From Enchytraeus crypticus (lineage: Eukaryota > Annelida > Clitellata > Enchytraeida > Enchytraeidae): a DNA stretch of 64,000 bases. The notes below the pieces were generated by a model that was not told the DNA's origin, made no database searches, and saw nothing but the letters and a program-made list of their open reading frames with translations. How positions within the stretch are numbered: position 1 is the stretch's first letter; each line of letters opens with the position of its first letter. The position numbers and the translations under genes are program-made. The stretch is from positions 1,150,005-1,214,004 of the forward strand of contig CAJHZI010000656.1 in assembly GCA_905160935.1 (NCBI GenBank), given 5' to 3'. This document shows positions 42,780 through 53,940 of the stretch, in pieces.

Positions 42780-43775
42780 CTTACGATAAAGGCACTCGAT
42801 TTAAATTCACGGCATCTTTAGCCTTATCTGAGAGTTTCTTATAGTATATATCATGAATGCTACAGTCTGTGAGCATATCCTTGATGTCATCAGCTGAGGT
42901 GTTGAGGTGTAATCTGCCCACAAATACTGATATTTTTTCGGCAAGACCTTCACTTTGCGGTTTAATTCGGTCAATTTCTTTCCAGTGATAGCTGACTGGG
43001 GCTGAAGTTTAGCATTTTTTTGTCGACTAACAAGAATATGATCGTCGTTTCCAGAACTGTTGCTGGGGCCAGTTTAGTTAGGAACGGTCAGATATGGTTA
43101 GAAGCAATGTCTGCCCATGACGTAGTTTGGTCAGAGCGTGATGTAGTTTGATCAGAAGAGTGTCGAGTCATTCTTGAATAGACTATAGACTATTGATGAA
43201 GTATTCTGAGCGAAACGAGGAGGAGGATGTAATACAAGTGATTGAAGTGTGCGAGCGCAAAAGATGAGCGTTCGCGATTTTCTTGTGTAGATCAATAGAT
43301 AGTTCTTCTAACTTTCTTTCGAATTTTGTATACATTAGATTTAGCTGAGCTTTAATTTCATATAGCATTGCCGCCATGTCTAGTGGATTGAGATCGGAGC
43401 TGGGAGAAGAATATTAGGTTTCTGGACAGACGGTAGAGCACTCAGGTTAACAGCACAGAAAGTAGGGAAGGGGATTTTTAGATCCAATAGCGCTTCCCAG
43501 AGATCGAGGATTTCGCTCACATCTTTTTTCTTTTTCCATCGCCAGATTTTCGATTGACGAGATTGGGTAGAATTATCTCTGTCGAACGAAAAGAATCGGA
43601 ATTTTTGAAGAGAGTGGTTTTGGCATCCGATATATCCTCAACATTGTAGAAGTTAACTATGTTCATAGATACTAAAGCTCTATTGCTAGTGAATAGTTCG
43701 TTTTGTACATAGCACAAAAGTTCAGATTTAAATATTTCTCGCGCGATATGGCGTCAGCCATGTTTTTTATTTGGA
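42780..43775 (-). pseudogene. Retroelement ORF1 (Gag-like) remnant
   Basis: Read in the minus direction from 43,775: EIFKSELLCYVQNELFTSNR, MNIVNFYNVEDISDAKTTLF, RKSGDGKRKKDVSEILDLWE, ALLDLKIPFPTFCAVNLSAL, DMAAMLYEIKAQLNLMY, then after about 200 bases IKPQSEGLAEKISVFVGRLH, LNTSADDIKDMLTDCSIHDI. The first part fits a domain often seen at the N-terminus of invertebrate LINE ORF1 products. The SVFVGRL-x-x-x-TSADDI piece resembles the RRM-like or esterase-neighbouring part of such ORFs. At least three frameshifts. No RT follows downstream, where the 27-bp minisatellite lies instead. Confidence 0.6.
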
Positions 43776-43926
43776 CTACATACAATACAAGTTAGCTTTT
43801 ACTGGGTTACTCGGTAATAATAAAGGTAATAATAGGTAGATTATATACAAGTACCATAATTCATAGAGGTCTGATCTGAACGAGCGACAGCGAGAGAATC
43901 GACCAGAAAGAGAACAGCGAGCTGCG

Positions 43927-43977
43927 AGCGAGAGAGAAAGAGAAAGAGAAAGAGAAAGAGAGAGAGAGAGAGAGAGA
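43927..43977. repeat. (GA)n with GAAAGA
   Basis: GAGAGAAAGAGAAAGAGA then pure GA. Followed at 43,980-44,030 by an inverted piece of the 27-bp minisatellite unit (TTAGTATAGTGGTACTAGAG). Confidence 0.9.
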
Positions 43978-44039
43978 GTTAGTAGAGTGGTTGTAGAGAA
44001 GAGAGTTAGTATAGTGGTACTAGAGGAGAAAATATAGAA

Positions 44040-45138
44040 CAAGAACTTTGAGTGATATGAACCATCAGATACGTTTCACAATCCTGTGTTCACGGAAGCA
44101 TAATCTGGTCCGAAGATCCCTGAACATAGTGCCTCACACACGGCATGTTCTGATTGTGCATTACTCCGCCGTTTAGGTTTTTAGTGGAAAAAATTTGAGT
44201 AGGAGCCGTAGCCATTCTCAAACTCCAATTTCAAATCCTGTCCTATAGGTTCCCTCTTCTGGAGAGGTCCTCTAGGGAGAGCAAACTTATTATCAATGTT
44301 TTCAAAAAGTTACATCTAGAGGGCTCTCTTCAATAACTGTACAATTTAAATTATATATAACAAATCAATAATTAGCCGATTTCAAGAATAGATCAGGCAA
44401 CTTTTAGGAGTAAACAAAAAATATTTTAAAAAATCAGATGTTGTAAATCCAATCGTAAAACCATCCTCCTCTCTTCCAGAGGAAGCGGTGGTATTAGTAA
44501 GAAAAACGCAATTGTGACTCAGTCCAGAAGTGCAGTAGGATAGGTAGAGGGTCCCTCAGAGAGTTACTGTTAAAAAGTTATTGGTTTATGAGCGTTATGA
44601 ACAGTAAAAAGGGTGTAAGTAAAAAATTAACTCTGTCTCGGAGAAGGTGTGAGTGAAGTAGACTTTATTTAATTAATTACATTTTTTGGCAATGGAAAAT
44701 TATTTGAGAAGGTATACGAGCAATGTTAAATAACAGCGTGATTTATTACGAGGTGAGATAGTTAAATCACCAGTATTTTAATTATCTGGTAGACGAAACT
44801 AGTACAACGCTGGCTGCACGTGGATTGCGTTCGGTTTTGGAGATCTGAGGAGATTAGAGACTACTTTGGAAATTAGCGACATCTGGGGAGTCGTGTGGGA
44901 GAACGCTGGGATGCTCTGGATTTATCAGTGATTAACTGTCAGTTTTTCTTAAATTACTATATATTGGGTAGTGTACTAATATAGTAGTATGTGATGTTAA
45001 ATGTTTGAACAGTTGTGTAAGGTTTGTAGTTAAGCAGTCTTGGATGCGGCCATCAATAGATCAGAGCCAGTGATGCTCAGTAGGACAGATTTATTTGCAT
45101 TTATTTAAGTTACAGATTTATTAATTATGAGCACTAAC
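44040..45138. other. No gene seen
   Basis: No repeat family or coding region recognised. Confidence 0.4.
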
Positions 45139-45237
45139 TTAGATCAACAAGTTAATCCTTTCACAAAGTCTATGCCTTATCCATACCTTATCTAGCCCAT
45201 AGCTTGGGAAAAGTATGGCGTCTGAGGTGGTTTCCCC
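45139..45237 (-). mobile_element. SINE-like element (family C), 3'-truncated
   Basis: In reverse: GGGAAACCACCTCAGACGCC, CCCAAGCTATGGGCTAGATA, AGGTATGGATAAGGCATAGA and GTGAAAGGATTAACTTGTTG. The 3' hairpin and tail are absent. Confidence 0.7.
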
Positions 45238-45768
45238 TTGCCTTCATCAGAAAAGCGGGTAACTTCGTATCCACACCACTCATTTTCATCTAACCGTACT
45301 TTAATAAATCACCATTCTCGAAAAACTCGTTATGCACCCGTTGAATTAGCTTGAGATATATTTATTCTTTTTGTCTATGGTGTCATGCTCGACTAGTAAA
45401 TGCTATAATCTGGAGATATGTGATTAGAAGCTGATGGCATGATGATGCTCTGTCAGTGCTATGTCGACATGTTGGTGTCATAGTCGTTGTGGTTATCCCA
45501 TCCGAGAGACAATGTGTTATTGAAATTCACAGTGAATTGAGCTGATGTTATGTTAGTTATTTCTATGTTACTATTACATGTTGTGATCTTGATCTGTTGA
45601 CATAGGAGGACTGCTGTCATGGTTTCTGGTTCATAAAAAAGCTCAGACGTATTATGCGCGTAGATTAGTGCATAACGGGTTTTTCGAGAATGGTGATTCA
45701 TTTATGTACGGTTAGATGAATATGAGTGGTGTGGGGACGATGTTACCTGCTTTTCTTTATTATTTGAA
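45238..45768. repeat. Fold-back element with ~90-bp inverted arms
   Basis: The left arm (about 45,245-45,345: CCACACCACTCATTTTCATC, TAACCGTACTTTAATAAATC, ACCATTCTCGAAAAACTCGT) is mirrored at about 45,655-45,765 with a few mismatches. The spacer is about 310 bases. No transposase is seen. Looks like a MITE or fold-back element next to SINE-C. Confidence 0.8.
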
Positions 45769-46489
45769 ATTTAAATATCGACCATAGGTTCAGAGTACTG
45801 GTATAATTGAGGTACCAACGATTTTTGACATGTGAATATGGTCATAGTCTGGTCACTGTACGGAGTTTCACAATTCTGTCAGATCATCAACGCTTTTTTC
45901 TATTGTTACTTGTAAGTATTAACTACTGGTAGCAATACAATTGCCTACTACTATTATTATCGTGAGAAGTGCTTGTAAGTAAGTACTGGGTATCCATCAC
46001 CATTCGTGCTCTCTCTTCATCTCACAAACCCACTAAAATAATTCTGCGCATTTTTAAGCTAAATTTAAAATATTGCGAATTTCGTGAGCTATATTCACTG
46101 TCTTTTGTTTCTTTAGTCCTTTTGCTTTTTTAGGAGGTTGTTTTATGCTTCCTACAACACTGCTTTGATCCTTCTTGTTGACTAAAGTTTGATGGTTTAC
46201 ATTTAGGGGTTGTGAGTATAGCACTTTTAAATCCTAGTTAATGTTATTTTTAGATATAGGACACCTTTCGGGTTATGCAGTTATATTTTCCAGATGGACG
46301 CTCTTTATTTATTTGTCGCACGAGTTTCTTCAACGAATTGAAGTTCGTATGGTTGTTCTGAGCCTTCGAAAATTTAGCTCAGTATTCTGTGTACAGTATA
46401 GTTTAATATAGTTTAGTATTTACAATTTAGTAATGTTGCTTTGATTCTGATTTATCATCTCACTATGCTATTTTGTTTCATGGGAATAT
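45769..46489. other. No gene seen
   Basis: No recognised feature. Confidence 0.4.
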
Positions 46490-47830
46490 TTAGTTAGGAA
46501 TTAATGCATTAAACTTGATATCATGTACATTCAACTCACTGCGCTCCACTAAGGACATTGGAAGGCCTTCCGTCAGCCCACAGGAATTGTAGTCAATCGT
46601 CCAATCATCTGGCATGCTGCTAATGAAACGGCGGGTGGCATGCACAGCTGCTTCACAACTTCCTTTCACCCCCACACCTACCTGAAGTGGTTGAAGATAG
46701 TGTGAGAGCCTGGTTAGGGCGAAGGTATTTGCGCATTTCTACGCCATGCGTAGCCAACTGCGATCGGTCTAAGCCCACCAGACATTTTCCTCAAAGCAAT
46801 TAGATTAGCTCCAAAAAGGATTGGCTTGACTTCCTTGTGGCATTTACCCTGTAGAAGTAGATTTACAAATCCAGTAAATAGCTGTAAGAGCCTCCCTACC
46901 TTAATGGGGCACTACACCAACTGCAGTATGTGCTGTGGCCTAACATCATCCGGACCACTAGAGGAGCCAGCGGGGAAGCTTCTTACAGCTTTCAATACCT
47001 CAGATTCGGTAACTTGGAAAATGATCGCCTGAGGTATGACAGAACTGTGACTAGCACGAGGTGTGCAGTCTGCTGGTGGATGTTTCTGGCTAACTCTCTG
47101 TAGGCCTCAGTATTGCTCGGGGCCAACGTCTCTTCAGAGCAGAGAATTCTCACGGCAGCCCGCAGGTTCCCGTCCTCGATCGTTGACGTTACCACTGCTC
47201 GTAGGGATTCCTCAGGGGTACGCAACTTAAACGGTTTACGACTCTTCGCACTATCACTACAAATGACAGGGTCGGCAACCCCAGACGCTCTTTTGCGAAT
47301 AGTGGACGCCAATTTGTGACTCTTGCCTGTTGTTTAGGAGCCAGCAAAACGTCCTCACCCATGGCGAGCAGTGATTTCCTTGCTTCTAAGTCGTCCGAGT
47401 CCCTTACGATTCTGTTCAAAATGTCGATCAGATAAGTGGCACAAGTGGCTCGAACAGATTTATGGATGTGCTTAATTGTACCACACGTGAGGTTAGGGTG
47501 AGCAAAACTCTTGGAAGCAACAATTGAATGTGGCACCGGGGGGTTGCTGTTTATTGGGGGTCCAGGTGAACAGAGGTCATCAACCGTTATATCAGTGGAG
47601 GAGGGCTGTAACGAGGATGATCTCTGAGAATCGATTGGGTGCTTGTGAGACCCTAGGCACCGGTTGTCGCGGGGGCCATGGAGGTGAACGGACTCGTCTC
47701 TAATGTGTAACTGAAACACTCCTAAGCATACGCTGCAAGTGCCGTTTATCTTGTTAGCATCCTGAGATTGCGGCCAAGCGTGTCCTTGAGACGGCATTCA
47801 TGCGCGAAGTTATAAACAGCCCCGTGAATA
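46490..47830 (-). pseudogene. RT-bearing retroelement (distinct type), N-terminal half to RT start
   Basis: Minus-strand pieces in order. 47,797-47,320: a Cys/His-rich region (CSVCLGVFQLH ... CLGSHKHPIDSQRSS), then KHIHKSVRATCATYLIDIL, EARKSLLAMGEDVLLAP. 47,312-46,992: KLRTPEESLRAVVTSTIEDG, NLRAAVRILCSEETLAPSN. 46,990-46,870: QVTESEVLKAVRSFPAGSSS, GPDDVRPQHILQLV, the RT fingers region. 46,675-46,490: GVKGSCEAAVHATRRFISSM, just before where the first catalytic Asp block would be. From family knowledge, this layout (KHIPKSAR, RAAVR-L-S-D-T-AP, SFPAGSSGGPDGLRPQHL, GTKGG-EAAVHA-R) marks a group of invertebrate RT elements different from the L2- and RTE-like LINEs. Base composition is GC-richer than its surroundings. 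The catalytic core is cut off at about 46,490. Confidence 0.75.
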
Positions 47831-48667
47831 CCGCGTCTAATAATAGCCTTGGAAAATCCTGTAAACAGATTCACACCTGTACCTCATAACTGACTACGAA
47901 ATTTGACGAAATGGCAGGAAAAACGCAAAACTTTCGGCAAGCGGGAGATTTACTAAAGCACAAGCTAACGGGTGGCATCAAAACAAGAGATGGCGCTGGC
48001 GAATAAATGAAAAAATCCGTACATAGCAGTGTCGAGTGCGCTCATGTGAACAAAACGCAGCCAGCACGGACCTCCCAGAGCATGGAACTATTATTATTAT
48101 TATTATTTTTAATATTATTTTTACCCCGGTGTAAAGAACCTGGGGTTTGATAAAAACGCTTAAAAAAATACGTGCTGAAGCGCCGCCCGGCTACTCGAGG
48201 TCATCAATCGGCTTAAAAGAATTGTTGAAGCAGACTGCATTAAATCTTTGTAAAGTCATGGAAAGCCTTTGCCAAAGAAAAGATGTCTCTCGCTTATCGC
48301 CGGTTTGCTCTGCAATAAGTCTGCCTATACCATTGATTATTATTATTATTATTCATTATTATTATTACATACATTTATACTTTTCTTATTTGTGTATTTA
48401 TTTATTTAATTTTATTATACCGTTATGAGACAGTATACATTATATTTATTTAGGTGGTGGTCGTATGGTATGAATGCTTTAGTAAATATTGTTATGTAAG
48501 CGTCTCGACTTGTCAGTATCGAAATTATACTAATAAGCAGCAACCCAACTTCGTCAAAGGGTTCAAACCCTAGTCTTTTCAGTAAGGCACCTTCACACAC
48601 AAGCACAGATGAAGAAATAATATTATATTGGAACCGCAATCTCTTAAGATTTCGGTAGTTGGATATG
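47831..48667. other. No gene seen; ATT microsatellites
   Basis: (TTA)n at about 48,090-48,110 and 48,338-48,367. A minus-strand frame at 48,415-48,639 has no known motif. The first 200 bases (47,831-48,080) may be the 5' UTR of the retroelement at 46.5-47.8 kb. Confidence 0.4.
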
Positions 48668-48912
48668 AAATATTTTCCCCCAGGATTAAATGGTAATTAA
48701 TCCACCCAAATGAGGAAGGCAACGGGAAACCACCTCAGAAGCCATATTTTTCGAAAGCTATAGGCTAAATAAGGTATGGATAAGGCATACTCTTTGTGAA
48801 GGGATTAACTTGTTGATCTAAGTTAGTGCTCTTATGGAGCGAGAAAACAGACTTTGCGTATGAATATGTACCGTGAACCTGCCACTTGGCAGTGCACTAA
48901 AGAAGAAGAAGG
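48668..48912 (+). mobile_element. SINE-like element (family C)
   Basis: ATATTTTCCCCCAGGATTAA, GTAATTAATCCACCCAAATG, AGGAAGGCAACGGGAAACCA, CCTCAGAAGCCATATTTTTC, TATAGGCTAAATAAGGTATG, CTTATGGAGCGAGAAAACAG, then hairpin CTGCCACTTGGCAG, TGCACTAAAGAAGAAGAAG. A well-preserved copy, useful as a reference. Confidence 0.8.
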
Positions 48913-49258
48913 TAATACCGATACACTAAGGTCTTGCAGTTCGATTAGGAATGAAGAAGTAATAGAAGTGATGTCCGCGATTTTACTTCATTTAAGTCAC
49001 TCAGCTTATCAGCCCCGGCGTTGCTTAACTTCGCTTATTGACGCGCGCGCTGTCGGACTATCGATGATCGTTGCTATATTTTGCTGTGATTATGCTCAGT
49101 TAAATTTCATTTTTTAAATGTACCATATCAAAGATCAGAAAGGAAATACATACTTTGCGTATGCCTTTTGCGTATGCCTTTTTCATTTAAGACATTCCTT
49201 TCAAAAAATCTGTAACAGTCTTGCTCAAATATGTAACACCGCTTTCACTCACTCTTTC

Positions 49259-49261
<3 letters not shown>

Positions 49262-49298
<37 letters not shown>

Positions 49299-49330
49299 GT
49301 TTCGCTCTACCTCCCTCTCTCTCCCTTTCC
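49262..49330. repeat. (CT)n microsatellite
   Basis: TCTCTTTCTCTCTC tract with CCCT variants. Confidence 0.9.
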
Positions 49331-49414
49331 CATCGCTTTCTTAGTGGTTGGTGAAAAATATTATAATATTTTAAAAAATAAGTATTCTAATAATAATTGC
49401 GCAATATGCCGTGG

Positions 49415-49437
49415 TAATGCCACTAGGCAGTGTACTA

Positions 49438-49483
<46 letters not shown>

Positions 49484-49648
49484 TGTATATATATATATAT
49501 ATGTATATATATTAGTATATATTAGGGCACTGCCTATAATTAAAATTTTATACATATAGAGTAGGCTTATATATAATATACATATATATATATATTATGT
49601 ATATGTGTATCTATATATATGGGCCTATATATATATATAATATATATA

Positions 49649-49685
<37 letters not shown>

Positions 49686-49987
49686 TGTATATATATAATG
49701 TATACATATACATATAAATATATATATATATGTATATACTTAGGTCTATATATAGATGTATATAAGCCTACATATATACATATATATATACATATATACA
49801 TACATAATATTATAGGCCTACACATCTACATATAGACATAAGTATATAAATACATTTATGTATGTATATATATAGGCCTACATGTATATATATGTATAAA
49901 TACACACAATGAGACATATATAATTATACACTATACATGTATATGCACACTCACATTTATATATTCATGTAAATAATGTACATATAT

Positions 49988-50038
<51 letters not shown>

Positions 50039-50071
50039 ATGGACATGTACATGTACACGCACATGTATAAT

Positions 50072-50120
<49 letters not shown>
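49415..50120. repeat. (TA)n-rich region with RTE-like hairpin ends
   Basis: AATGCCACTAGGCAGTGTAC at 49,420 and, in reverse, AGGGCACTGCCTAT at 49,523 are the terminal motif of the SINE-C/RTE ends, here leading straight into (TA)n. TA tracts with ATGTA and GCCTA interruptions continue to about 50,120. Confidence 0.85.
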
Positions 50121-50121
<1 letters not shown>

Positions 50122-51596
50122 CATATCTATAAATAAATAAATATATACATGTATATATACATGTATACAGTGTATGCTGTACGGTGTAGGCCTACATGTA
50201 TATGGCAATGCTTAATAGGTTTATTACTTGTAAAGGAAAATAGATTGCAACGTTGCCAATTTAGCGTTATCTTTCTGGTTCATGTGCCGTTCACAAAAGG
50301 TTTAGACTTAACCGTGTGCGTACTATTCATATGGCATCCGACCATGTTCTTTATTAAAAATGCATTCAACAGTCGTGGAATTATAGTCTAAATAATGGAT
50401 GAATAGCCTTTGATAGCGTATACTGTACATGTCACGAACTGTATACAATAAATTTCTGTAGGCTACAGGATTTGAGTATGCCTGCGTATGCCTAAATCAT
50501 CTTCCTGTAACGGTCCGTTGAATTCTGAGCTTAGCGTTCGTTGTACGAGTAGCTCTACATGGTTAGCAGAGTTACTTAAGAAAGTGTTGACTGCGGAGAG
50601 TGCGCGAGCTAGAAGTTAGCAGTGTTAGATTGTGAATCTTTGTTGATATAGTATGGTGTTCTGATGGTATTTTCTTTGTTTTAAAAATGTTATGTAGTAT
50701 TAATTTTTGAATTATTATGTAATATGATCGCCTTAAACCTCGTGCATTAATTTAATCATAACTAATAATTATAATAATTTAATTACTGCATTAATCTCAA
50801 TCATAACCAGATAAACCATAATTTGGCCTACAAGGAGAAGGATGAATATTACTAATACTTAATAACTAAAAAATATACATTTATATTAATATAACAAATT
50901 TCTATATGAATGTTTTTAGCCAAGAAAATATGGTTTGACCGTGTGGTTTGAATTCCTTATACAAGAAATGTATTTCAATGATTAAGTATCAGGGTTGAGA
51001 CTAAGGTCTTGCATGGAATGACAGTGATGGGGAGTAGGCTATACATTCTCCCATTGAACTGTCGTCGCCCATTTTCTCCCATGGGCGGGAGAAATTACTA
51101 GAATTTTGGTAAAGGAACCGAACCTAGAACTAGAAGCGCCCGTGATACATTTGTTGTCATTCAGTAAAAGTCATAAAGAACTTAATTGTAATGCTAAATC
51201 AATAACATAATGGCTTTCACATTATTATCACACAATTATATACCTTAGGAAGCGTACTACACAGCATTTGCTTCAACATTTGCAAATTAAATTACACGAG
51301 ATTTGAAGGATGGAGGGGAAAGGGCTGAACGCCAAAGGTGTAACACCAAAGGTGTAACACAAAGGCTGAACACCAAAGCCCCTTATCTCGTATCTGTAAG
51401 ACAAGTAATATGCAATAAATAAGTAATGTAAAAGATAAACATAGCCTCTTTTTCATAGGAATCTCAATCACGTCGTGATCGTTTATATAGTTTTTAAAGT
51501 GTTCATGTTCCACATCATTTATGAAATCATGCCTTCATAATATTGTGGCTATTTATACTTACCTTAGTTTTCCATGCTCTGAATATATAAATATAA

Positions 51597-51599
<3 letters not shown>
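50121..51599. other. No gene seen; small repeats
   Basis: A short repeat of ACACCAAAGGTGTA and AAAGGCTGAACACCAAAG lies at 51,325-51,378. Everything else is unrecognised. Confidence 0.4.

Positions 51600-51655
<56 letters not shown>
51600..51655. repeat. (TA)n microsatellite
   Basis: TA tract. Confidence 0.95.
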
Positions 51656-51656
<1 letters not shown>

Positions 51657-51956
51657 CCTATATAAATATATACACAGGCCTATATATATATAGGCCCTAT
51701 ATACGGACTACTCAAAAAATGGCAAACCTAAAGAAAAGTTTCCATCACTTCCGTAGCCTGCCTGATATTTATTTGTCATATAAATTTTAACGACCATTTC
51801 TGGTCAAATTATACACATGTGCGTCGGGTAGCATTGCTCTTTATGCCCTTTTTACACTTTAACCGTGCTTTCCATTACAAAATTTCTCAATTAAACATAT
51901 ATTATATTATTATATTTTGTTGGACCTAAATGGGTTCCAAAATAGGCCTATATATT

Positions 51957-52172
51957 ATCCGTAAGCTGAGGAAGGCACAGGGGGCCCACCTCGTCATAAG
52001 CAGAATCCCCCAAGAATAATGGTATCTGAAAAGGAATGTTATAAATGATTTAAAGATCCACTCGTATATGGACGTGAGGAGGAAAACGGAAGATTGAGAT
52101 GAGTGGAGGCATTATATACTATGAACATGCCAGTAAGCAGTGCACTAAGAGAGAGAGAGAGAGAGAGAGAGA
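51957..52172 (+). mobile_element. Internally deleted RTE-like derivative, second copy
   Basis: Starts in the RTE 5' UTR-like part (AGCTGAGGAAGGCACAGGGG, CCCACCTCGTCATAAGCAG, CCCCCAAGAATAATGGTAT). At about 52,015-52,025 it passes directly to the 3' ORF region (AATGATTTAAAGATCCACTC, VRRKTED-DEWRHYIL), then ATGCCAGTAAGCAG, TGCACTAAG and (GA)n. The deletion junction differs from the copy at 34.26 kb. Confidence 0.75.
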
Positions 52173-52190
52173 TTCTCCGCAAATATGATA

Positions 52191-52308
52191 AAAAAGCTAA
52201 AGCTAATGTTAACTACAGTTTTCTCACTCGAAAGCGATGTCAGTGACGGGCGAGCCCAGGATTTGAACCCCACACATAATGATCCGCTGTCGAATATCTT
52301 ACCGACAG
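52191..52308 (-). mobile_element. tRNA-derived SINE (family A), head truncated
   Basis: Has the body and B box (GGGTTCAAATCCTG), but the first bases of the tRNA-like head are missing after CTGTCGGTAAGAT. It lies just after the (GA)n tail of the RTE derivative. Confidence 0.8.
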
Positions 52309-52439
52309 TTTGAATCATTTGGAAATGATCGAATAAATCATCTGGAAATGATTGAAGCACACAACCACATGAAACTTCTAAAGTTAATAAAATATGATGA
52401 GCATAATGACAGATCTGTGATGACTTGAAAATTATTAAG

Positions 52440-53130
52440 TCTTCACTTACAGCCTAGAGTAGCCGCGCTGATAACATGCACTGCATCAAGAGCGTCTGGC
52501 CTTTAGTAAAGCTTCTTTGGATACTTTCCAATAAAATAATTTCTCTCACACATTGAGGGAACCAAACTGGGGAGCAATATTCGAGGAGCGTAAGAATGTA
52601 TGATTTATAAGCCAAAGGAGGTACTTAGAATCACGAGTATAAACACTCTGAAAAGCAGCGCAATTCTCTGTTTGGCACTGTAAACTATTTTAGCAATATG
52701 AGCAGTAAACAAAATTTTAGCGTCAACTATTACGCCAAAGTAGAGGATTTGGGTTACGTTATTTATATCAATTTAACTTATGGAAATTTTACGAGTCTAT
52801 AGATTTAATCAATTGTTCATAAAATGTCCATTGTGCAACATTTAGTGGCTGATATATTCAGTTGCCATACTTTTTCCCACATTGACAATTTATGAAGACA
52901 ATGTTGAAAATTTACTAAATCAGCAGTACACTTAATTTGGCTGTACATTTTAGCATCTGCAGCAATATATTTAGATTTAACTGATTCAGGAAACAAATTG
53001 CTCAATTCGTTTACATACATTACAAATATAACAGGTCCAAGGACGCTACCCTAAGGGAATGCTTCCTTTTGATTAATACTTTTGATTAAAACAGGTTTTG
53101 AAAGAGCATTGTGAATTTTTACTTGCTGTG
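52440..53130 (-). pseudogene. LINE reverse transcriptase remnant
   Basis: Minus-strand reading: KPVLIKSINQKEAFP-stop-GSVLGPVIFVMYVNELSNLF (the PQG-x-VLGP block with Q replaced by a stop), KSKYIAADAKMYSQI (the catalytic box with FADD changed to IAAD), LHKLSMWEKVWQLNISATKC (the W-x-L-x-x-x-x-KC block), then FLRSSNIAPQFGSLN and NVRERNYFIGKYPKKLY. A dead Jockey- or R1-like LINE copy, different from the L2-like ones. Confidence 0.75.
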
Positions 53131-53239
53131 ATATGTTGTTAAGATAAAACCTAAGCACATACAACAAGAAGCCACTGATACCCATAATTGAAAACTTATG
53201 AATCAATTGTGAGTGAAAAATTTAATACTTGGAATTCTT

Positions 53240-53640
53240 TTCTAACCTGAAGATCTGTTGGAAGATAATACATAGAGGGTATGACAGACTAGACGCAATA
53301 GTTTTGAAAAATAGAGGAGGGAACCCACCTGGCCGGAGTAAAAAGAGGTTTTGAGTTTTTTCATGGTGTTGTATATGCGGCTTGGTGCAAAATGAATAAA
53401 TGATAATGAAACATTACAATAATCAAGTTTAAAATGAAGCATTATAGCATTTACTTGCATTTTATATTTTGATTTTTAAGACTATTTTGAGTAATGATGG
53501 TTTGAAAATGGGTTGTTTGAATAGGATGTTTAGATTTAGTAATTAATTTTTCTACAAGGGAAAGGTTGATTTTCTGGTGCACTATTTGGCCCACATTGCG
53601 ATTCAAGACGGGAGTGTACACTATAGTTTCTTCTGCTTTA
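53240..53640 (-). pseudogene. L2/CR1-like LINE C-terminal debris
   Basis: QVNAIMLHFKLDYCNVSLSF fits the [14 protein letters not shown] block of the L2-like RT at 27,890-27,940, followed by unrecognised codons. Confidence 0.6.
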
Positions 53641-53940
53641 GATTTTCAGGAGAAATAGCCTAAAAGTTTTAGACGGTTGAAACCGACATATAATTTGTGT
53701 GAGCATGCTTTTCGGTGACGACAAAATAAAATTTTAGACAGAAACCAGAAACCAGGGGGGATTCTTTTTGAAAAGAGGGAAGAAGATCGGAATCGGATGT
53801 CGTAAAAATGATCGGCGGTGTTTATAGAAGACCATTTCCGAAATATCTGAATGGGCCTAATTCGGGCTGTAGAACTGTTGATTTGGGATGGAATTTTACT
53901 AACAAGACAATTCGGCCTATATACAAAAAACATAAGTTGT
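53641..53940 (-). pseudogene. L2/CR1-like LINE linker debris
   Basis: The minus frame MFFVYRPNCLVSKIPSQINS ... RIRPIQIFRKWSSINTADHF resembles the linker between endonuclease and RT in the LINE at 26,190-26,300 ([11 protein letters not shown]). Order on the minus strand (linker, then RT end, then the other RT) suggests nested or deleted copies. Confidence 0.55.
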
